DNA of 64,000 nt from Planctomycetota bacterium (lineage in GTDB: Bacteria; Planctomycetota; UBA1135; GCA-002686595). The position numbers and the translations under genes were made by a program. The DNA lies in the NCBI GenBank assembly GCA_027083445.1, contig JALWOP010000161.1, positions 1 through 64,000 of the forward strand, written 5' to 3'. Shown here in pieces: positions 34,688 through 44,053 of the stretch. The first letter of the stretch is position 1; the number at the start of each line of letters is the position of its first letter. The notes under the pieces are model-generated. The model did not search any database. It saw only the letters and a list, made by a program, of their open reading frames with translations, and had not been told where the DNA came from.

Positions 34688-37217
34688 CGTCGAGACCGTC
34701 GGAGAGGTTGTTGCCCGCGGGCCCCCCCGCCACGTCGCGGTACCAGAACTGAAAGCTGCGTTGATCCCCGTTCTGGAGCCCGCTGGCGGGGAGGTCGAGC
34801 TGGTCCGTGGCCTGGCCGAAGATGTCGGTGGTCACGACCCCCAGGCGCTTCAGGCTGCCCCCCACGCACAGGAAGCCGTCCCCCAGGGGAACCTGCTGCT
34901 GACCCGGCCCATAGAAGAAGAGGCCGAACTGCCCGGAGGGGGCGCCACTCACCAGGAGGTGGAAGTCGTTCTGGGCCACATCCACCGATCCGTACCAGTC
35001 CATGATCGCCCCCGGACCGACGGAGTTGGGCGCCGCGATGCAGTAGTTGACCGGGTCGTTGCAGGAGCTTCCCGTGACGTAGCTCACGGTGACGTCGTCC
35101 AGGGCAGCCTCGACGATCGAGCCGCTACCGAGGTCACTGGCGACGACGCGCATGCGAACTTGGGAGGTATCCGAGAGGAAGTTGTCCAGTTCCAAGGTGA
35201 CCTCGTACCACCCCCCGTTCGATCCCGCGCCGCTGGGGCCCACCGTCTCCGCCGGGATCCAGGTGCTGCCGCCGTCCTGGGAAAGCTCGACCTTCAGGAT
35301 GTCGCTGTTGGGAGCGCTGCCCTTGTCGTTGGAGTACCAGCGCCAGTAGTGGATGCGCGGCGCGACTCCGCCCGAGAGGTCCCAAACCGGCGACCAGAGG
35401 CTGGTACTGCCGTTGTCGACGTCGTTCTCACCCAGGCTGCCTCCCACGCTGCCCTGTCCGGTCACCCAGCAGCGAGTCCCCGAGGGCGTGTGGTCGTCCT
35501 CGGGCTGGGCTGCGGTGCCGTTGGGATCCACGCGGGTCCAGGTGCCCGTGCTGGCATCGTTGGGGTTGCCGACCGACCACCCCTGATCGGAGCCGCCTTC
35601 GAAATCGTAGTCGCCGACGATGACCTGACTGCCGACGAAGATCTCGCCGGGGAAGGATTCGGTGAAACCGTCGACCGTGATTTCGACCGTGAAGTCGATG
35701 GCGCTGCCGGCAGGTGCTCCCGCGATCGTGAAAGCCAGGGGCTGGCTGTTCGCCCCATCCGAGAAGGAGGCGATCGGACCCGCCGAGGCACCGGCGACGG
35801 TGATGTTCGCGTAGGGGCTGGTGGAGGTGAGAGCGAGGTCCACCAGCGCAGCGCTCAGAGTCCCGCTGTTGCGCAGGTTGGCCGTGATCTCGACCGACTC
35901 CCCATCCTCGTAGTCCCCGTCCCCATCCCCGGCGTCGACCAGTGTGAGGCTGATCCCGCGCACCCAGGGGCCGCCCGCCAGTGCCGTGCGCTGGAAAGCA
36001 AGCAGGTTGTCCTCGGCCAGGGGCACGATGCGGCTCTGGGGGGGCCAGAACCCATCGCTGGAGCTGCCGATCTCCGGGGTCCAGGAGAGGGTCCCGTAGC
36101 TCCCGTGATCGGTGTCGATCGTGACGCCGTTGGCCTCGTAGAGGATGATCGCTGCGGGGCCGTGGGGATAACCGTTGACCTCGGTGGCCAGCCCGGCAAC
36201 TTCGGAATAGTCGTCCCAGTTGGCGGGATAGAGGGTGTCGTAACCCCAGGGTGCCAGCCAGAGGTTGGAGTAGGTGTGCACCGAGAGCGCGGTCTGGAAG
36301 GTGTGCGCTGAAAGGAAGGCGGTCATGGCCGCCACCTCGGGCTCGCTGGCCGGACCCGTGCCGCGATAGACCTCGGAGTTTGGATCTCCGCTGGAGCCGA
36401 TGTTGTCGAAGCCCCACTTGTAGGGGTAGTTGCGGTTCAGGTCGACGCCACGGGAGCCGCCGCCGTTGTTACGCCGGTTCTTGCGCCACAGTCCCCCACC
36501 CCCTGGAGCCTGCTGGTGGTTGTACTCGTACCCGTCGGGGTTTACGCAGGGGATGCAGTAGATCTCGCGCTCGTTGACGAGGTAGGTCGCGAGCGGATCA
36601 CTGCCGTAGGATTCGAGCAGGTAGAGCATGAACCAGAGCGTGCACTGCATGCCCTCGGGTTCCCGGGCATGGTGGAGGGCGTCGAAGCGAACCTCCGGCT
36701 CGCTCTCATCGACATCGGGGTTGTCGCTGATGCGCACCCACCAAAGATCCCGCCCCTCGATGCTGGTCCCCATGCTCTGCTTGGCCGAGATCAGATTCGG
36801 ATAGGCCGCCCGCATCTGGTCCAGGACCGACCCGATCTCGCTCAGGGTGTAGTACCCCCCCATGCTCCCGCTGCCGAAGGGCGGGCTCAACCAGTTCCCA
36901 TAGCTGCCCGCCGCCGGGCCTTGGTTCTGGCCGGCGGCCAGACGCCGCGCGTAGAACCCTGCTAGGTCCCGCGTCAAGAAGCGCCAGCGCAGGCCGGCCC
37001 GATCGAGACGGCGCTGGTCCGCGGCATCCGCGATGACCTCGGCTCGCCTCGCCCGTACGTCCACGGCGGCGATGTCCAGGTCGAGCTCCTGGAGGGGCGT
37101 GAGCCCCTCGACCGGAAGCACGACCTCGATCAGGTCCTGAACAGGCGGTGGCGCACTGACATCGAGGTCCTGAGGAACGGCGATCGCGGCGCAAAGAAGA
37201 AAGGAGGAGAGAAGCAC
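34668..37217 (-). CDS. Secreted M14 zinc carboxypeptidase with C-terminal sorting-like module
   Basis: 849 residues from the GTG at 37217, which begins a signal peptide (MLLSSFLLCAAIAVPQ). The frame opens to 37565 but would then be antisense to clpS. The M14 catalytic domain at about 105-450 has His183-x-x-Glu186 (HHAREPEG) and a third His in LSVHTYSN; a Glu in SWTPEIG is the candidate general base, and NRNYPYKWG supplies the Arg. Then two Ig-like or CARDB-like segments and an MAM-like/jelly-roll portion (GWSVGNPND..VTV). The last 120 residues hold the module SFQFWYR...LDVTFC shared with two other proteins here. Role: extracellular peptide degradation. Confidence 0.9.
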   Translation of the reverse strand: MLLSSFLLCAAIAVPQDLDVSAPPPVQDLIEVVLPVEGLTPLQELDLDIAAVDVRARRAEVIADAADQRRLDRAGLRWRFLTRDLAGFYARRLAAGQNQGPAAGSYGNWLSPPFGSGSMGGYYTLSEIGSVLDQMRAAYPNLISAKQSMGTSIEGRDLWWVRISDNPDVDESEPEVRFDALHHAREPEGMQCTLWFMLYLLESYGSDPLATYLVNEREIYCIPCVNPDGYEYNHQQAPGGGGLWRKNRRNNGGGSRGVDLNRNYPYKWGFDNIGSSGDPNSEVYRGTGPASEPEVAAMTAFLSAHTFQTALSVHTYSNLWLAPWGYDTLYPANWDDYSEVAGLATEVNGYPHGPAAIILYEANGVTIDTDHGSYGTLSWTPEIGSSSDGFWPPQSRIVPLAEDNLLAFQRTALAGGPWVRGISLTLVDAGDGDGDYEDGESVEITANLRNSGTLSAALVDLALTSTSPYANITVAGASAGPIASFSDGANSQPLAFTIAGAPAGSAIDFTVEITVDGFTESFPGEIFVGSQVIVGDYDFEGGSDQGWSVGNPNDASTGTWTRVDPNGTAAQPEDDHTPSGTRCWVTGQGSVGGSLGENDVDNGSTSLWSPVWDLSGGVAPRIHYWRWYSNDKGSAPNSDILKVELSQDGGSTWIPAETVGPSGAGSNGGWYEVTLELDNFLSDTSQVRMRVVASDLGSGSIVEAALDDVTVSYVTGSSCNDPVNYCIAAPNSVGPGAIMDWYGSVDVAQNDFHLLVSGAPSGQFGLFFYGPGQQQVPLGDGFLCVGGSLKRLGVVTTDIFGQATDQLDLPASGLQNGDQRSFQFWYRDVAGGPAGNNLSDGLDVTFCGG

Positions 37218-37320
37218 GGGCGGGTGGGGGCGAGAGATGAAGGGAGGAGAAAGGCGAAGGTCGGACGCATCCGGGGGGAGGAATGTTCCCCCTCCAGTGT
37301 AGACTCGTCCGGCGCGTGGC

Positions 37321-37638
37321 ATGCATTCCTCGAACGCGACAGTCGAACCCGAGATCCTGACCGAGGAGGAGACCCGCGAACGCCTCTCTCCCCTCTGGCG
37401 GGTGATCTGCCACGATGACCCGATCACGACCATGGATTTCGTGGTCGAGGTCCTGCGTTCGGTCTTCCGCATCTCCCAGGCGCGAGCCGTGGAGCTCATG
37501 TACCGCGTCCACCACACGGGCAGCGCGGTGATCGGGCACTGGCCCGAGGAGGCCGCCCGGCGCAAGGTCGAGCGCGCGACCAGCCTGGCTCGGGGCCGGG
37601 GCTACCCATTGACCTTCACCATCGAAGAGGCCGAATAG
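37321..37638 (+). CDS. clpS: ClpS-family adaptor protein
   Basis: 105 residues. ClpS binds ClpA and delivers N-degron proteins to ClpAP. Seen: the VICHDDPITTMDFVVEVL motif (N-degron pocket region, Asp and Met at the usual positions) and VHHTGSAVIG, followed by the conserved ARGRGYPLTFTIEEAE end. Residues 1-25 form an acidic N-terminal extension that inserts into the protease. clpA is not in the window. Confidence 0.93.
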   Translation: MHSSNATVEPEILTEEETRERLSPLWRVICHDDPITTMDFVVEVLRSVFRISQARAVELMYRVHHTGSAVIGHWPEEAARRKVERATSLARGRGYPLTFTIEEAE

Positions 37639-38090
37639 AGGTGGGTCACCAAGTGGCGCCAGTTGAGCCGGGGTTTTCGTTATGCCGTAGGGCACGCGAG
37701 TCGAGGTCTTGGTTGGGTTAGGGGGTCAGGGGTGCTCGGCTGCCTGGGGCCACGGAGGCCGTAGGCCGGAGTGGCCCCAGGACGCCACTGGTGGCGCCGC
37801 TGACACTCGGCGACCAATAAGGTCACCTGCTCGGGGGCAAGACCGCCTCCAGTAGGCCATCCCGTCGGATGGCGATCGCCTACCGTCGGTCGTGCGGGCC
37901 CCGTCCTACTTCCGCTTGCACCCCACACCGTTCTCGGCGCGGTCCGCGCTGGCGCAGGTCAGCCTCGTCTGTGGTGTGACGGGGAAAGATTCGCTCCGGA
38001 TAACCGACCGTTCCTCACCCGTCATCCCGCCACGCGATCCGCGGATTCCGTATTGCCCAGGCGCCGGGCTGATGACCCGGCGGAGCGACA
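37639..38090. other. Intergenic region with inverted repeats, no convincing gene
   Basis: 452 nt between clpS and the toxin remnant. CTGGGGCCAC (37744-37753) pairs with GTGGCCCCAG (37771-37780), with an inner GGCC-gta-GGCC. CGCCAC-TG-GTGGCG lies at 37783-37796, and TGGCGCCA recurs near 37654. Short frames here (e.g. 37906-38094, minus) lack family features and are not called. Confidence 0.6.
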
Positions 38091-38437
38091 TCATTCACCA
38101 GGCAAGAGTGGGGGAGCGAGCTCTTCAGGACCGCTCAGCGGCGGCAAGCTACCGTGCTGGTAGCGCACGACGTACACCACGGCGTCGTCGATGAAGAAGA
38201 TGATGCGAGCTTGTGCTGCCTGCGGCCGTAGAGGAGTTGCCGGAACTCGTCGTCGAAGAGCCACTGTTCCGGAATCACGCCGCAGCGTGTGGGCATTTCC
38301 GAGAGCGACGCGATGGCTTCGATGAGCCCGTGGTACCACCGATCCGCTATCTCGGGAGAGGCCTGTTGGCGGATGTAGACGATGTCGCGGTCAATCGCCG
38401 CCTGTGCCTCCGGGGTTATCACGACTCGGTATTCCAT
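38091..38437 (-). pseudogene. RelE/ParE-family toxin gene broken by a 1-nt deletion
   Basis: Starts MEYRVVITPEAQAAIDRDIVYIRQQ, a RelE/ParE toxin N-terminus, and runs in frame to LLYGRRQHK. The rest of the family sequence continues in the next frame as ARIIFFIDDAVVYVVRYQH (ending at the stop at 38091-38093). Inserting a single base between AAG and GCTCGC (near 38216-38220) restores the whole domain of about 115 residues. As written the frame continues into Ser-rich nonsense to 38135. Either a real inactivating deletion or a sequencing error. It overlaps the antitoxin gene by 47 nt. Confidence 0.8.
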
Positions 38438-38711
38438 GCTTCTCTCGCATCGCTCGGTCGAAGTCCTCGAGCGATGTCCCTTCGCCACGGCGCGCTTGGT
38501 CAAGCCCGCGACGGATGCCCCGCAGAGTGTCGAGCTGATCCAGCGCTTCGAGCACGAACTGGAAGGTATCCACGCCCATGACCGCAACCTCGGCCTTCCC
38601 ATTCACCGTGAGCACGACCGCGTGGCGCGTTTCGCGCAGTCGGCCCAGGAAGGACGGCGTGTTGCGCTTGAAGTCGGTCAGCGAGTGGATGTCTTTGGCG
38701 ACGTTGAGCAT
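38391..38711 (-). CDS. Phd/YefM-family antitoxin
   Basis: 106 residues starting MLNVAKDIHSLTDFKRNT, the typical Phd/YefM-like DNA-binding start for this ParE-linked subgroup. LGRLRETRHAVVLTVNGKAEVAV follows, then a charged C-terminus that would cover the toxin. The ATG at 38711 is preferred over upstream starts by this motif. An AT-rich patch upstream (TAATAATACT on the minus strand, 38751-38742) is a probable -10 region and stands out against the GC-rich window. The C-terminus overlaps the toxin gene. Confidence 0.88.
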   Translation of the reverse strand: MLNVAKDIHSLTDFKRNTPSFLGRLRETRHAVVLTVNGKAEVAVMGVDTFQFVLEALDQLDTLRGIRRGLDQARRGEGTSLEDFDRAMREKHGIPSRDNPGGTGGD

Positions 38712-39080
38712 GGTGGATGTATCCGCATCGAATTCGAGTATTATTAGATGCTGGCACATCCTTCGGCGGAATGCCATCTGGGGTTTGAAAGGTCCGTCGT
38801 CCGCCTTGACCGTGCTTGATAGCACCAGGTTGCGCGCACAATCGCCCCGGGTAGGGAGCACGCCCACGGGTCGTCCCGACGGGCCATCCAGGAGGCCCGT
38901 CGAACTCACAGGAGTTCCCATCCGACACCTCACCGTCGACTGGGCTACCGCAACTACGAAGACCCCTGCCGAGGCGTTCCAGCGCACCTCCGCTGAGATC
39001 CGGACCTCCCAAACCCCACCGTCCTCCGAGAGGCCCACGAACTCCATGGGAAGACAGCTTCCGCTCCCCCTCCAGGCCCT
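38712..39080. other. Intergenic region upstream of antitoxin, with hairpins
   Basis: 369 nt. CGACGGGCC (38877-38885) and GGCCCGTCG (38894-38902) form a perfect 9-bp stem with an 8-nt loop, and GAACTC-ACAG-GAGTTC (38902-38917) follows directly. No gene recognised; frames across it are shadows. Confidence 0.6.
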
Positions 39081-40412
39081 TCACAGCTCACGGATGTAGA
39101 TGTTTCGGAACCAGGCGTAGGCGTCACCCTCGAGCTCCCCTGCCGGTGCATGGCGCTGCAGGCCGATGAAGCCGCTCGCAGCCCGCTCGGCGAAGGGTGC
39201 ACCCTGCTCGGGCTCGAGTTCCAGCGTGTCGACATCGTAGAGCACCTGGCCGTTGAGCACGGTGATGATGCGGCTGCCCCGGTAGGTGACCTGGTAGGTG
39301 TTCCACTCGCCGAGGGGCCGCAGGGCTCGACTTCCGGGAGCTACCGATCCGTACAAGCCGCCGCTGAACTGATAGGGATGGAGCTGTGTGCCCGTAACCG
39401 ACTCCCAGTTGAAGTCGTCGAGGATCTGAATCTCACAGCCCGAGAAGGCGGGGTTGCTCCCATCGCGTGCCGCACGCAGAAAGAGGCCCGAGTTGGCCAT
39501 CTTGGAGATGCGGAAATCGAGCCGCAACTGGAAGTCCCGGTAGTCCCGCTCTGTCGCCAGGAAGGGAGAGCTACCCTCGGCCAAGAAGACCAGGTTCCCA
39601 TCCCGAACCGCATAGCCACTCCCGCCCGCCTGCCAGCCGGTCAGGTCCCGACCGTTGAAGAGGGGACGCCAACCCGCGGCGTCTCCCACGGCGGTCAGTT
39701 CGAGATTCCCCAGGGGGTCGACGGTCCAGTACTCACCGGCCTGGTCCGGTAGCTCGCGTACGCGCAGGTTGCGAAAGCGAGCGAAACCACTCCTATCGCC
39801 TCCCCCATGGACCTGGATCCCGATCTTGCCCGAGGGGGAGAACTCCCCGCTCCCCTCGGGGATGCGGTAGTCGGTCACGAGTTCTCCATTGAGCCACATC
39901 GTCAGGTGCATCGAGCGGCCGACACAGCGAACACGGACGTGGTTCCACTCATCCTTCTTCCAGCGCTGCTTGGGACCGGGATTGTGGTAGAGCCAGCCGT
40001 CGGAGTAGATTCCACCCACCTCCCCGTTCGGCCGGTAGTCCAGGGTGAGCTGCGCGCCGCGCGGCTCGGGGCGGGGTCGCATGCGCACGAATACGCCCGA
40101 GTCATAGGGGTAGGAGAGGAACACGTCGCACTCGAACTCGACGTTTTGGAACTCGCGCTCGGTGTAGAGCAGGCCGCCCCTGCCGCCGGAGGCCTCACGC
40201 CCCTCGATCACTCCATCCCTCACCGACCAGCATTCCGCTGGACCGTCATAACGGCCTCCCTCTGTCGTCCAGCCCGCGAGGCTCTCGCCGTCGAAGAGAT
40301 TCTCCCAGCCATCCGATCCCACGGCTCGCCGCGGGAGTGGGTGCCCGGGATGCAAGGGGGTGGCCGAGGAGGGAGCCGGTAGACAGAGAAGCAGAATGGC
40401 AAGGGGAGTCAT
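39081..40412 (-). CDS. Secreted protein with two DUF1080 (3-keto-disaccharide hydrolase-like) domains
   Basis: 443 residues, signal peptide ending SSAT. The DUF1080/LamG-like jelly roll is present twice: residues about 34-220 (ENLFDGESLAGWTTEGG...GFARFRNLRVREL) and 245-443 (WRPLFNGRDLTGWQAGG...AYAWFRNIYIREL). The family, widespread in Planctomycetota, acts in breakdown of oxidised disaccharides or binds carbohydrate. It is divergent from the Gfo/Idh operon across 169 nt, consistent with a shared sugar-oxidation pathway (inference). Confidence 0.9.
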   Translation of the reverse strand: MTPLAILLLCLPAPSSATPLHPGHPLPRRAVGSDGWENLFDGESLAGWTTEGGRYDGPAECWSVRDGVIEGREASGGRGGLLYTEREFQNVEFECDVFLSYPYDSGVFVRMRPRPEPRGAQLTLDYRPNGEVGGIYSDGWLYHNPGPKQRWKKDEWNHVRVRCVGRSMHLTMWLNGELVTDYRIPEGSGEFSPSGKIGIQVHGGGDRSGFARFRNLRVRELPDQAGEYWTVDPLGNLELTAVGDAAGWRPLFNGRDLTGWQAGGSGYAVRDGNLVFLAEGSSPFLATERDYRDFQLRLDFRISKMANSGLFLRAARDGSNPAFSGCEIQILDDFNWESVTGTQLHPYQFSGGLYGSVAPGSRALRPLGEWNTYQVTYRGSRIITVLNGQVLYDVDTLELEPEQGAPFAERAASGFIGLQRHAPAGELEGDAYAWFRNIYIREL

Positions 40413-40581
40413 GGAAACTCGTATCGAGGGAGATGACGGAGCGTAGGGGCAGGCGAGGGACCGAACCTACGCCTCCACGCCCGAGCTGGCCACTCGCGTC
40501 CTACGCGAAACATGCGTTAGGATCCCTTCACAGAGCCCCCCCTCTTGGGGCGGCGTCCGCCTCGAGCCAGAAGGAGTACCC

Positions 40582-41889
40582 ATGTCCGCCCCCAGCCGCC
40601 GCGAGATCCTGACCTCGGGTTCCGCCCTGACCGCCTTGGGCCTGACCGGCTATGCCGGTGCCTCTGCCCGATCCGCCGATCCCTTGCCGCGCCCGATCCC
40701 GATCGCGCCGGACAAGGCGCCCATCCCCGAGGGGACCCCGGTCCGCCTGGGGGTGATCGGCCCGGGAGGCATGGGCCGCGGTCACCTGAACTCGATGATG
40801 ACGCAGATCAAGAACAAGGCCCACGACTTCCAGGTCGTCGCCGTCTGCGACGTCAACACGATCAACCTCGAGAAGGGCCGCAAGATCGCCGCCGACGGCC
40901 AGCCCGGGGTCGAGGTCGCCACCTACACGAGCTACGAAGAGCTCCTTGCGCGACCCGACATCGATGGTGTTCTGATCGCCACCCCCGAGCACTGGCACGC
41001 ACAGATCTCCGTCGACGCCATCGGTGCCGGCAAGGATGTCTACTGTGAGAAGCCGATGACCCTCACGATCGAGGATGCGCTCTGGATCATGCGCACCCTC
41101 GATGCCAACCCGCACATGCGCATGCAAGTCGGGACGCAGTACATGATGCTCGAGAAGTATCGCGCGGCGAAGAAGCTCATCGCCGAGGGCGCCATCGGGC
41201 ATCCGACGCTGAGCCAGACCAGCTACTGCCGCAACTCGATCAACGGCGAGTGGCTCTACCCCATCGACCCCAACGTCAAGCCGGGCGAAACCCTCGATTG
41301 GGAGAAGTGGTGCGGTCCCAAGGGGGTGGTCGAGTTCGACACCGAGATCTACCACCGCTGGCGTCGCTACCGCAACTGGTCGACGGGCATCATCGGCGAC
41401 CTGCTCGTGCACATGATGACGCCGATGATGTACGCCCTCGACCGCGGCTGGCCGACGCGAGTCAGCGCCTCCGGCGGCCACTACTGCGACAAGAAGATGG
41501 AGAACCACGACCAGCTCTTCATCACCGTCGAGTTCGAGCGCGAACACACCATGGCCGTCGCGGGATCGACCTGTAACGAAAACGGACTCGAAACGATGAT
41601 CCGCGGTCACCAGGCCAACCTCTTCCTGGGAGGCAACAACTGCGTGCTGCGGCCCGAGCGGGTCTTCGCGGAGGACATCGACGAGCAGACGATCAACTGC
41701 CCGCAGGTCGACTCCCAGCCGGCGCTGCGTCTGAACTGGATCGAGTGCATCCGCAGCCGCGAGATGAACATCAGTCCGGTCCATCTGGCCGCAAAGGTGA
41801 TGGTCATCGTCGACCTGGCGACACGCTCCATGTGGGGCAATAGCGCCTGGAAATTCGACCCGACCACGCTGAAGGCGAGCCAAGCCTAG
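40582..41889 (+). CDS. Tat-exported Gfo/Idh/MocA-family oxidoreductase
   Basis: 435 residues. Tat-type start PSRREILTSGSAL. NAD-binding GVIGPGGMGRGH near residue 55, and the catalytic-type EKP motif in YCEKPMTL. The C-terminal domain has YRNWSTGIIGDLLVHMMTPMM, typical of the large secreted Planctomycetota group. Family members oxidise or reduce sugars and sugar derivatives with NAD(P). First gene of a four-gene operon. Confidence 0.92.
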   Translation: MSAPSRREILTSGSALTALGLTGYAGASARSADPLPRPIPIAPDKAPIPEGTPVRLGVIGPGGMGRGHLNSMMTQIKNKAHDFQVVAVCDVNTINLEKGRKIAADGQPGVEVATYTSYEELLARPDIDGVLIATPEHWHAQISVDAIGAGKDVYCEKPMTLTIEDALWIMRTLDANPHMRMQVGTQYMMLEKYRAAKKLIAEGAIGHPTLSQTSYCRNSINGEWLYPIDPNVKPGETLDWEKWCGPKGVVEFDTEIYHRWRRYRNWSTGIIGDLLVHMMTPMMYALDRGWPTRVSASGGHYCDKKMENHDQLFITVEFEREHTMAVAGSTCNENGLETMIRGHQANLFLGGNNCVLRPERVFAEDIDEQTINCPQVDSQPALRLNWIECIRSREMNISPVHLAAKVMVIVDLATRSMWGNSAWKFDPTTLKASQA

Positions 41890-41903
41890 CTCGCGGAGTT
41901 CTC

Positions 41904-42824
41904 TTGATCCTGCGCCTGGCCACCCGCGCCATGGGGACGCGCTTCGAGCTCGTCCTCTCCGGCGACGACCCCGTTTACTTGCGTGCGACCGGAGAGGAAG
42001 CGCTGGCCGAGATCGAACAGGTCGAGAGCAGGCTGTCGCTCTTTCGGCGCGACAGCCTGCTCTCCCACATCAACCGTGTGGCCCACGCCGCGCCGGTACG
42101 CCTCGACCTGGACACCTTCGGGCTCTTCGAGACCATCGACCGGACGGTACGGGAATCGCGGGGGGCCTTCGATCCAACGGTCGCCCCCTTGATGCGCAGC
42201 CTCGGTCTGCACGGCGAGGATTCCGGAGCACCCTTGCTGGACTTGGCGGATGCCCACGCGCTCGTCGGCTGGGACTCCGCCATCCTGCTCGATCCGAACG
42301 AGCGCAGCCTGCGCTTCACCCGCGAGGGCGTAAGCCTCGACCTCGGGGGGATCGCCAAGGGACACGGCCTCGACCTCGCGGCGACCAGCCTGCGTGAGAA
42401 CGGTATCTTGAGCGCACTCCTGCATGGGGGCACCAGCAGCATCGTCGCCCTGGGGGCGCCGGAGGGCCGGCAGGGTTGGTCTATCGCCCTCGGCGGCGAA
42501 ACCCGACCGGTCACCGCTCTCTTGCGGGATGCTGCTCTGTCGGTCTCCGCCCCCTCGGGGCGCCGCGCTGTCGGTCCCCTCGGTGAGGTGCACCATCTCG
42601 TCGACCCCCGCAGCGCACGCCCGGCGAAGGGGTCCTCCCAGGCGGCGGTCATCGCAGCGCAGGCCGCGACGGCGGATGCCTGGTCCACGGCCCTGGTCAT
42701 CGACCCCGCCCTGGCACCCGGCCTGCCCTTCGAGAACCTGCTCACCGGGGAAGGATCGTGGAGCCACAACCTTCCCCCCTCCTCTCCCACCACCCCCCGC
42801 TTTCGACTTCCGCAAACCGTATGA
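41904..42824 (+). CDS. apbE: FAD:protein FMN transferase (ApbE family)
   Basis: 306 residues from a TTG start. ApbE attaches FMN covalently to Thr residues of flavoprotein targets such as NqrBC/RnfG/NosR. Seen: RAMGTRFELVLSG at the start (an ATG is 8 codons in), SLFRRDSLLSHIN, LDLGGIAKGHGLD (nucleotide-binding core), LHGGTSSI and STALVID. Length is normal. There is no N-terminal lipobox, so the site of action is uncertain. It overlaps the next gene by 4 nt. Confidence 0.9.
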   Translation: MILRLATRAMGTRFELVLSGDDPVYLRATGEEALAEIEQVESRLSLFRRDSLLSHINRVAHAAPVRLDLDTFGLFETIDRTVRESRGAFDPTVAPLMRSLGLHGEDSGAPLLDLADAHALVGWDSAILLDPNERSLRFTREGVSLDLGGIAKGHGLDLAATSLRENGILSALLHGGTSSIVALGAPEGRQGWSIALGGETRPVTALLRDAALSVSAPSGRRAVGPLGEVHHLVDPRSARPAKGSSQAAVIAAQAATADAWSTALVIDPALAPGLPFENLLTGEGSWSHNLPPSSPTTPRFRLPQTV

Positions 42825-44053
42825 CCCCCTCCGACCGTCGCGATTTTCTCAAGGGAGCCGTCGGCGCGGCCGCCGTGACCCTGCTTCAACCCCACCTTTT
42901 CGCCGGACCCAGGCGGCTCTCCGCTCCGGTGCGGCTGGGCCTGGTCGGGTGCGGGCGCCAAGGCCGGGCCATGCTGAGCGAACTCAGCAAGATCGAGGGA
43001 GCGACTCCCGCCGGGCTCTGCGACATCGACGCGCGCAGGCTGCGGGGCGCTACCCGACGTGCCCCCGATGCCGCGACCTTTGATGACTACCACGCGCTCC
43101 TGGACAGCGATGTGGATGCGGTGATCGTGGCCACGCCGACCCATCTCCACCGCGAGGTCGTGCTCGCGGCCTTGGCGGCAGGCAAGCACGTCTACTGCGA
43201 GGCTCCCCTCGCCCACAGGCTGGCGGACGCCAAGGCCATCGCCGCCGCCGCGCGACGTGCGGAGAGCCTGGTCTTCCAGGCCGGTTTCCAGGGACGCTCC
43301 GATCCTGTCTACACCCTGGCCCAGTCCTTCGTCCGCGCGGGTGCCATCCGCGACATCTTTCAGATGCGTGCCCAGTACCACCACAAGACCTCTTGGGTCA
43401 CCCCCTCGACCGACCCCGAGCGGGAGAAGCTTCTCAACTGGCGCCTGGATCCGGAGCTCAGCACGGGACTGGCGGGCGAGATCGGTGCCCAGCAGTTCGA
43501 TGTGGTGCACTGGTTCACCGGCAAGTATCCCGAGCGGGTACGCGCAACCGGAGGCGTCCTGGCCTGGCAGGATGGACGCGAGGTTGCGGATACCGTGCAC
43601 GCCGAGTTCCTCTTTCCTGGGGGAGCGCGCCTCGACTGGGACGCGACTCTGGGCAACTCGTTCGAGGGGCAGTACGAGCTCCTCTACGGAGTCATGGGTA
43701 CCGTACGGCTGGCCTGGACCCACGGCTGGATGTTCAAGGAGGCGGATGCCGCCACCCAGGGCTGGGAGGTCTACGCCAATCGCCAGCAGTTCTACAACGA
43801 TGAGGGCATCACCCTCATCGCGGACGCGACCAAGCTCGCCTCCCAGGGCAAGCTCAAGGAGGGAGTGGGCCTGCCCAATCCTCCCCTCTACTACGCGCTG
43901 GAGAGCTTCCTCTTGGCGATCACCGAGGGGGCTGCTCCCGCCTGCGGAGCGGAAGAGGGTCTGCGTGCCACCGCGGTCGCCCTACGAGCCCAGCAGGCGC
44001 TGATCGAGGGAGACGAGGTGACGATTCCCGAGGATGATTTCAAGGTCGACTGA
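42821..44053 (+). CDS. Second Tat-exported Gfo/Idh/MocA-family protein, EKP Lys replaced
   Basis: 410 residues from the ATG at 42821, whose first residues (DRRDFLKGAVG) are a Tat signal. NAD-binding GLVGCGRQGRAML. At the usual EKP position the sequence is YCEAPLAHR, so the catalytic Lys is Ala; such EAP members exist and may lack the classical acid-base Lys. The C-terminal domain is complete. Overlaps: 4 nt with ApbE, and 1 nt with the downstream gene (TGATG). Confidence 0.9.
   Translation: MTPSDRRDFLKGAVGAAAVTLLQPHLFAGPRRLSAPVRLGLVGCGRQGRAMLSELSKIEGATPAGLCDIDARRLRGATRRAPDAATFDDYHALLDSDVDAVIVATPTHLHREVVLAALAAGKHVYCEAPLAHRLADAKAIAAAARRAESLVFQAGFQGRSDPVYTLAQSFVRAGAIRDIFQMRAQYHHKTSWVTPSTDPEREKLLNWRLDPELSTGLAGEIGAQQFDVVHWFTGKYPERVRATGGVLAWQDGREVADTVHAEFLFPGGARLDWDATLGNSFEGQYELLYGVMGTVRLAWTHGWMFKEADAATQGWEVYANRQQFYNDEGITLIADATKLASQGKLKEGVGLPNPPLYYALESFLLAITEGAAPACGAEEGLRATAVALRAQQALIEGDEVTIPEDDFKVD

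Noticed and set aside
37218-37565. N-terminal extension of the M14 carboxypeptidase to 37565
   Set aside because: It would be antisense to clpS and precedes a normal signal peptide that starts at the GTG at 37217.
37680-38094. Short minus-strand frames between clpS and the toxin remnant
   Set aside because: No membrane, metal or family pattern, and inverted repeats interrupt the region.
37639-39080. Integron cassette with attC sites around the toxin-antitoxin genes
   Set aside because: GTTGGGT near 37712 fits GTTRRRY but there is no paired RYYYAAC at the right place, and no integrase; only hairpins are reported.
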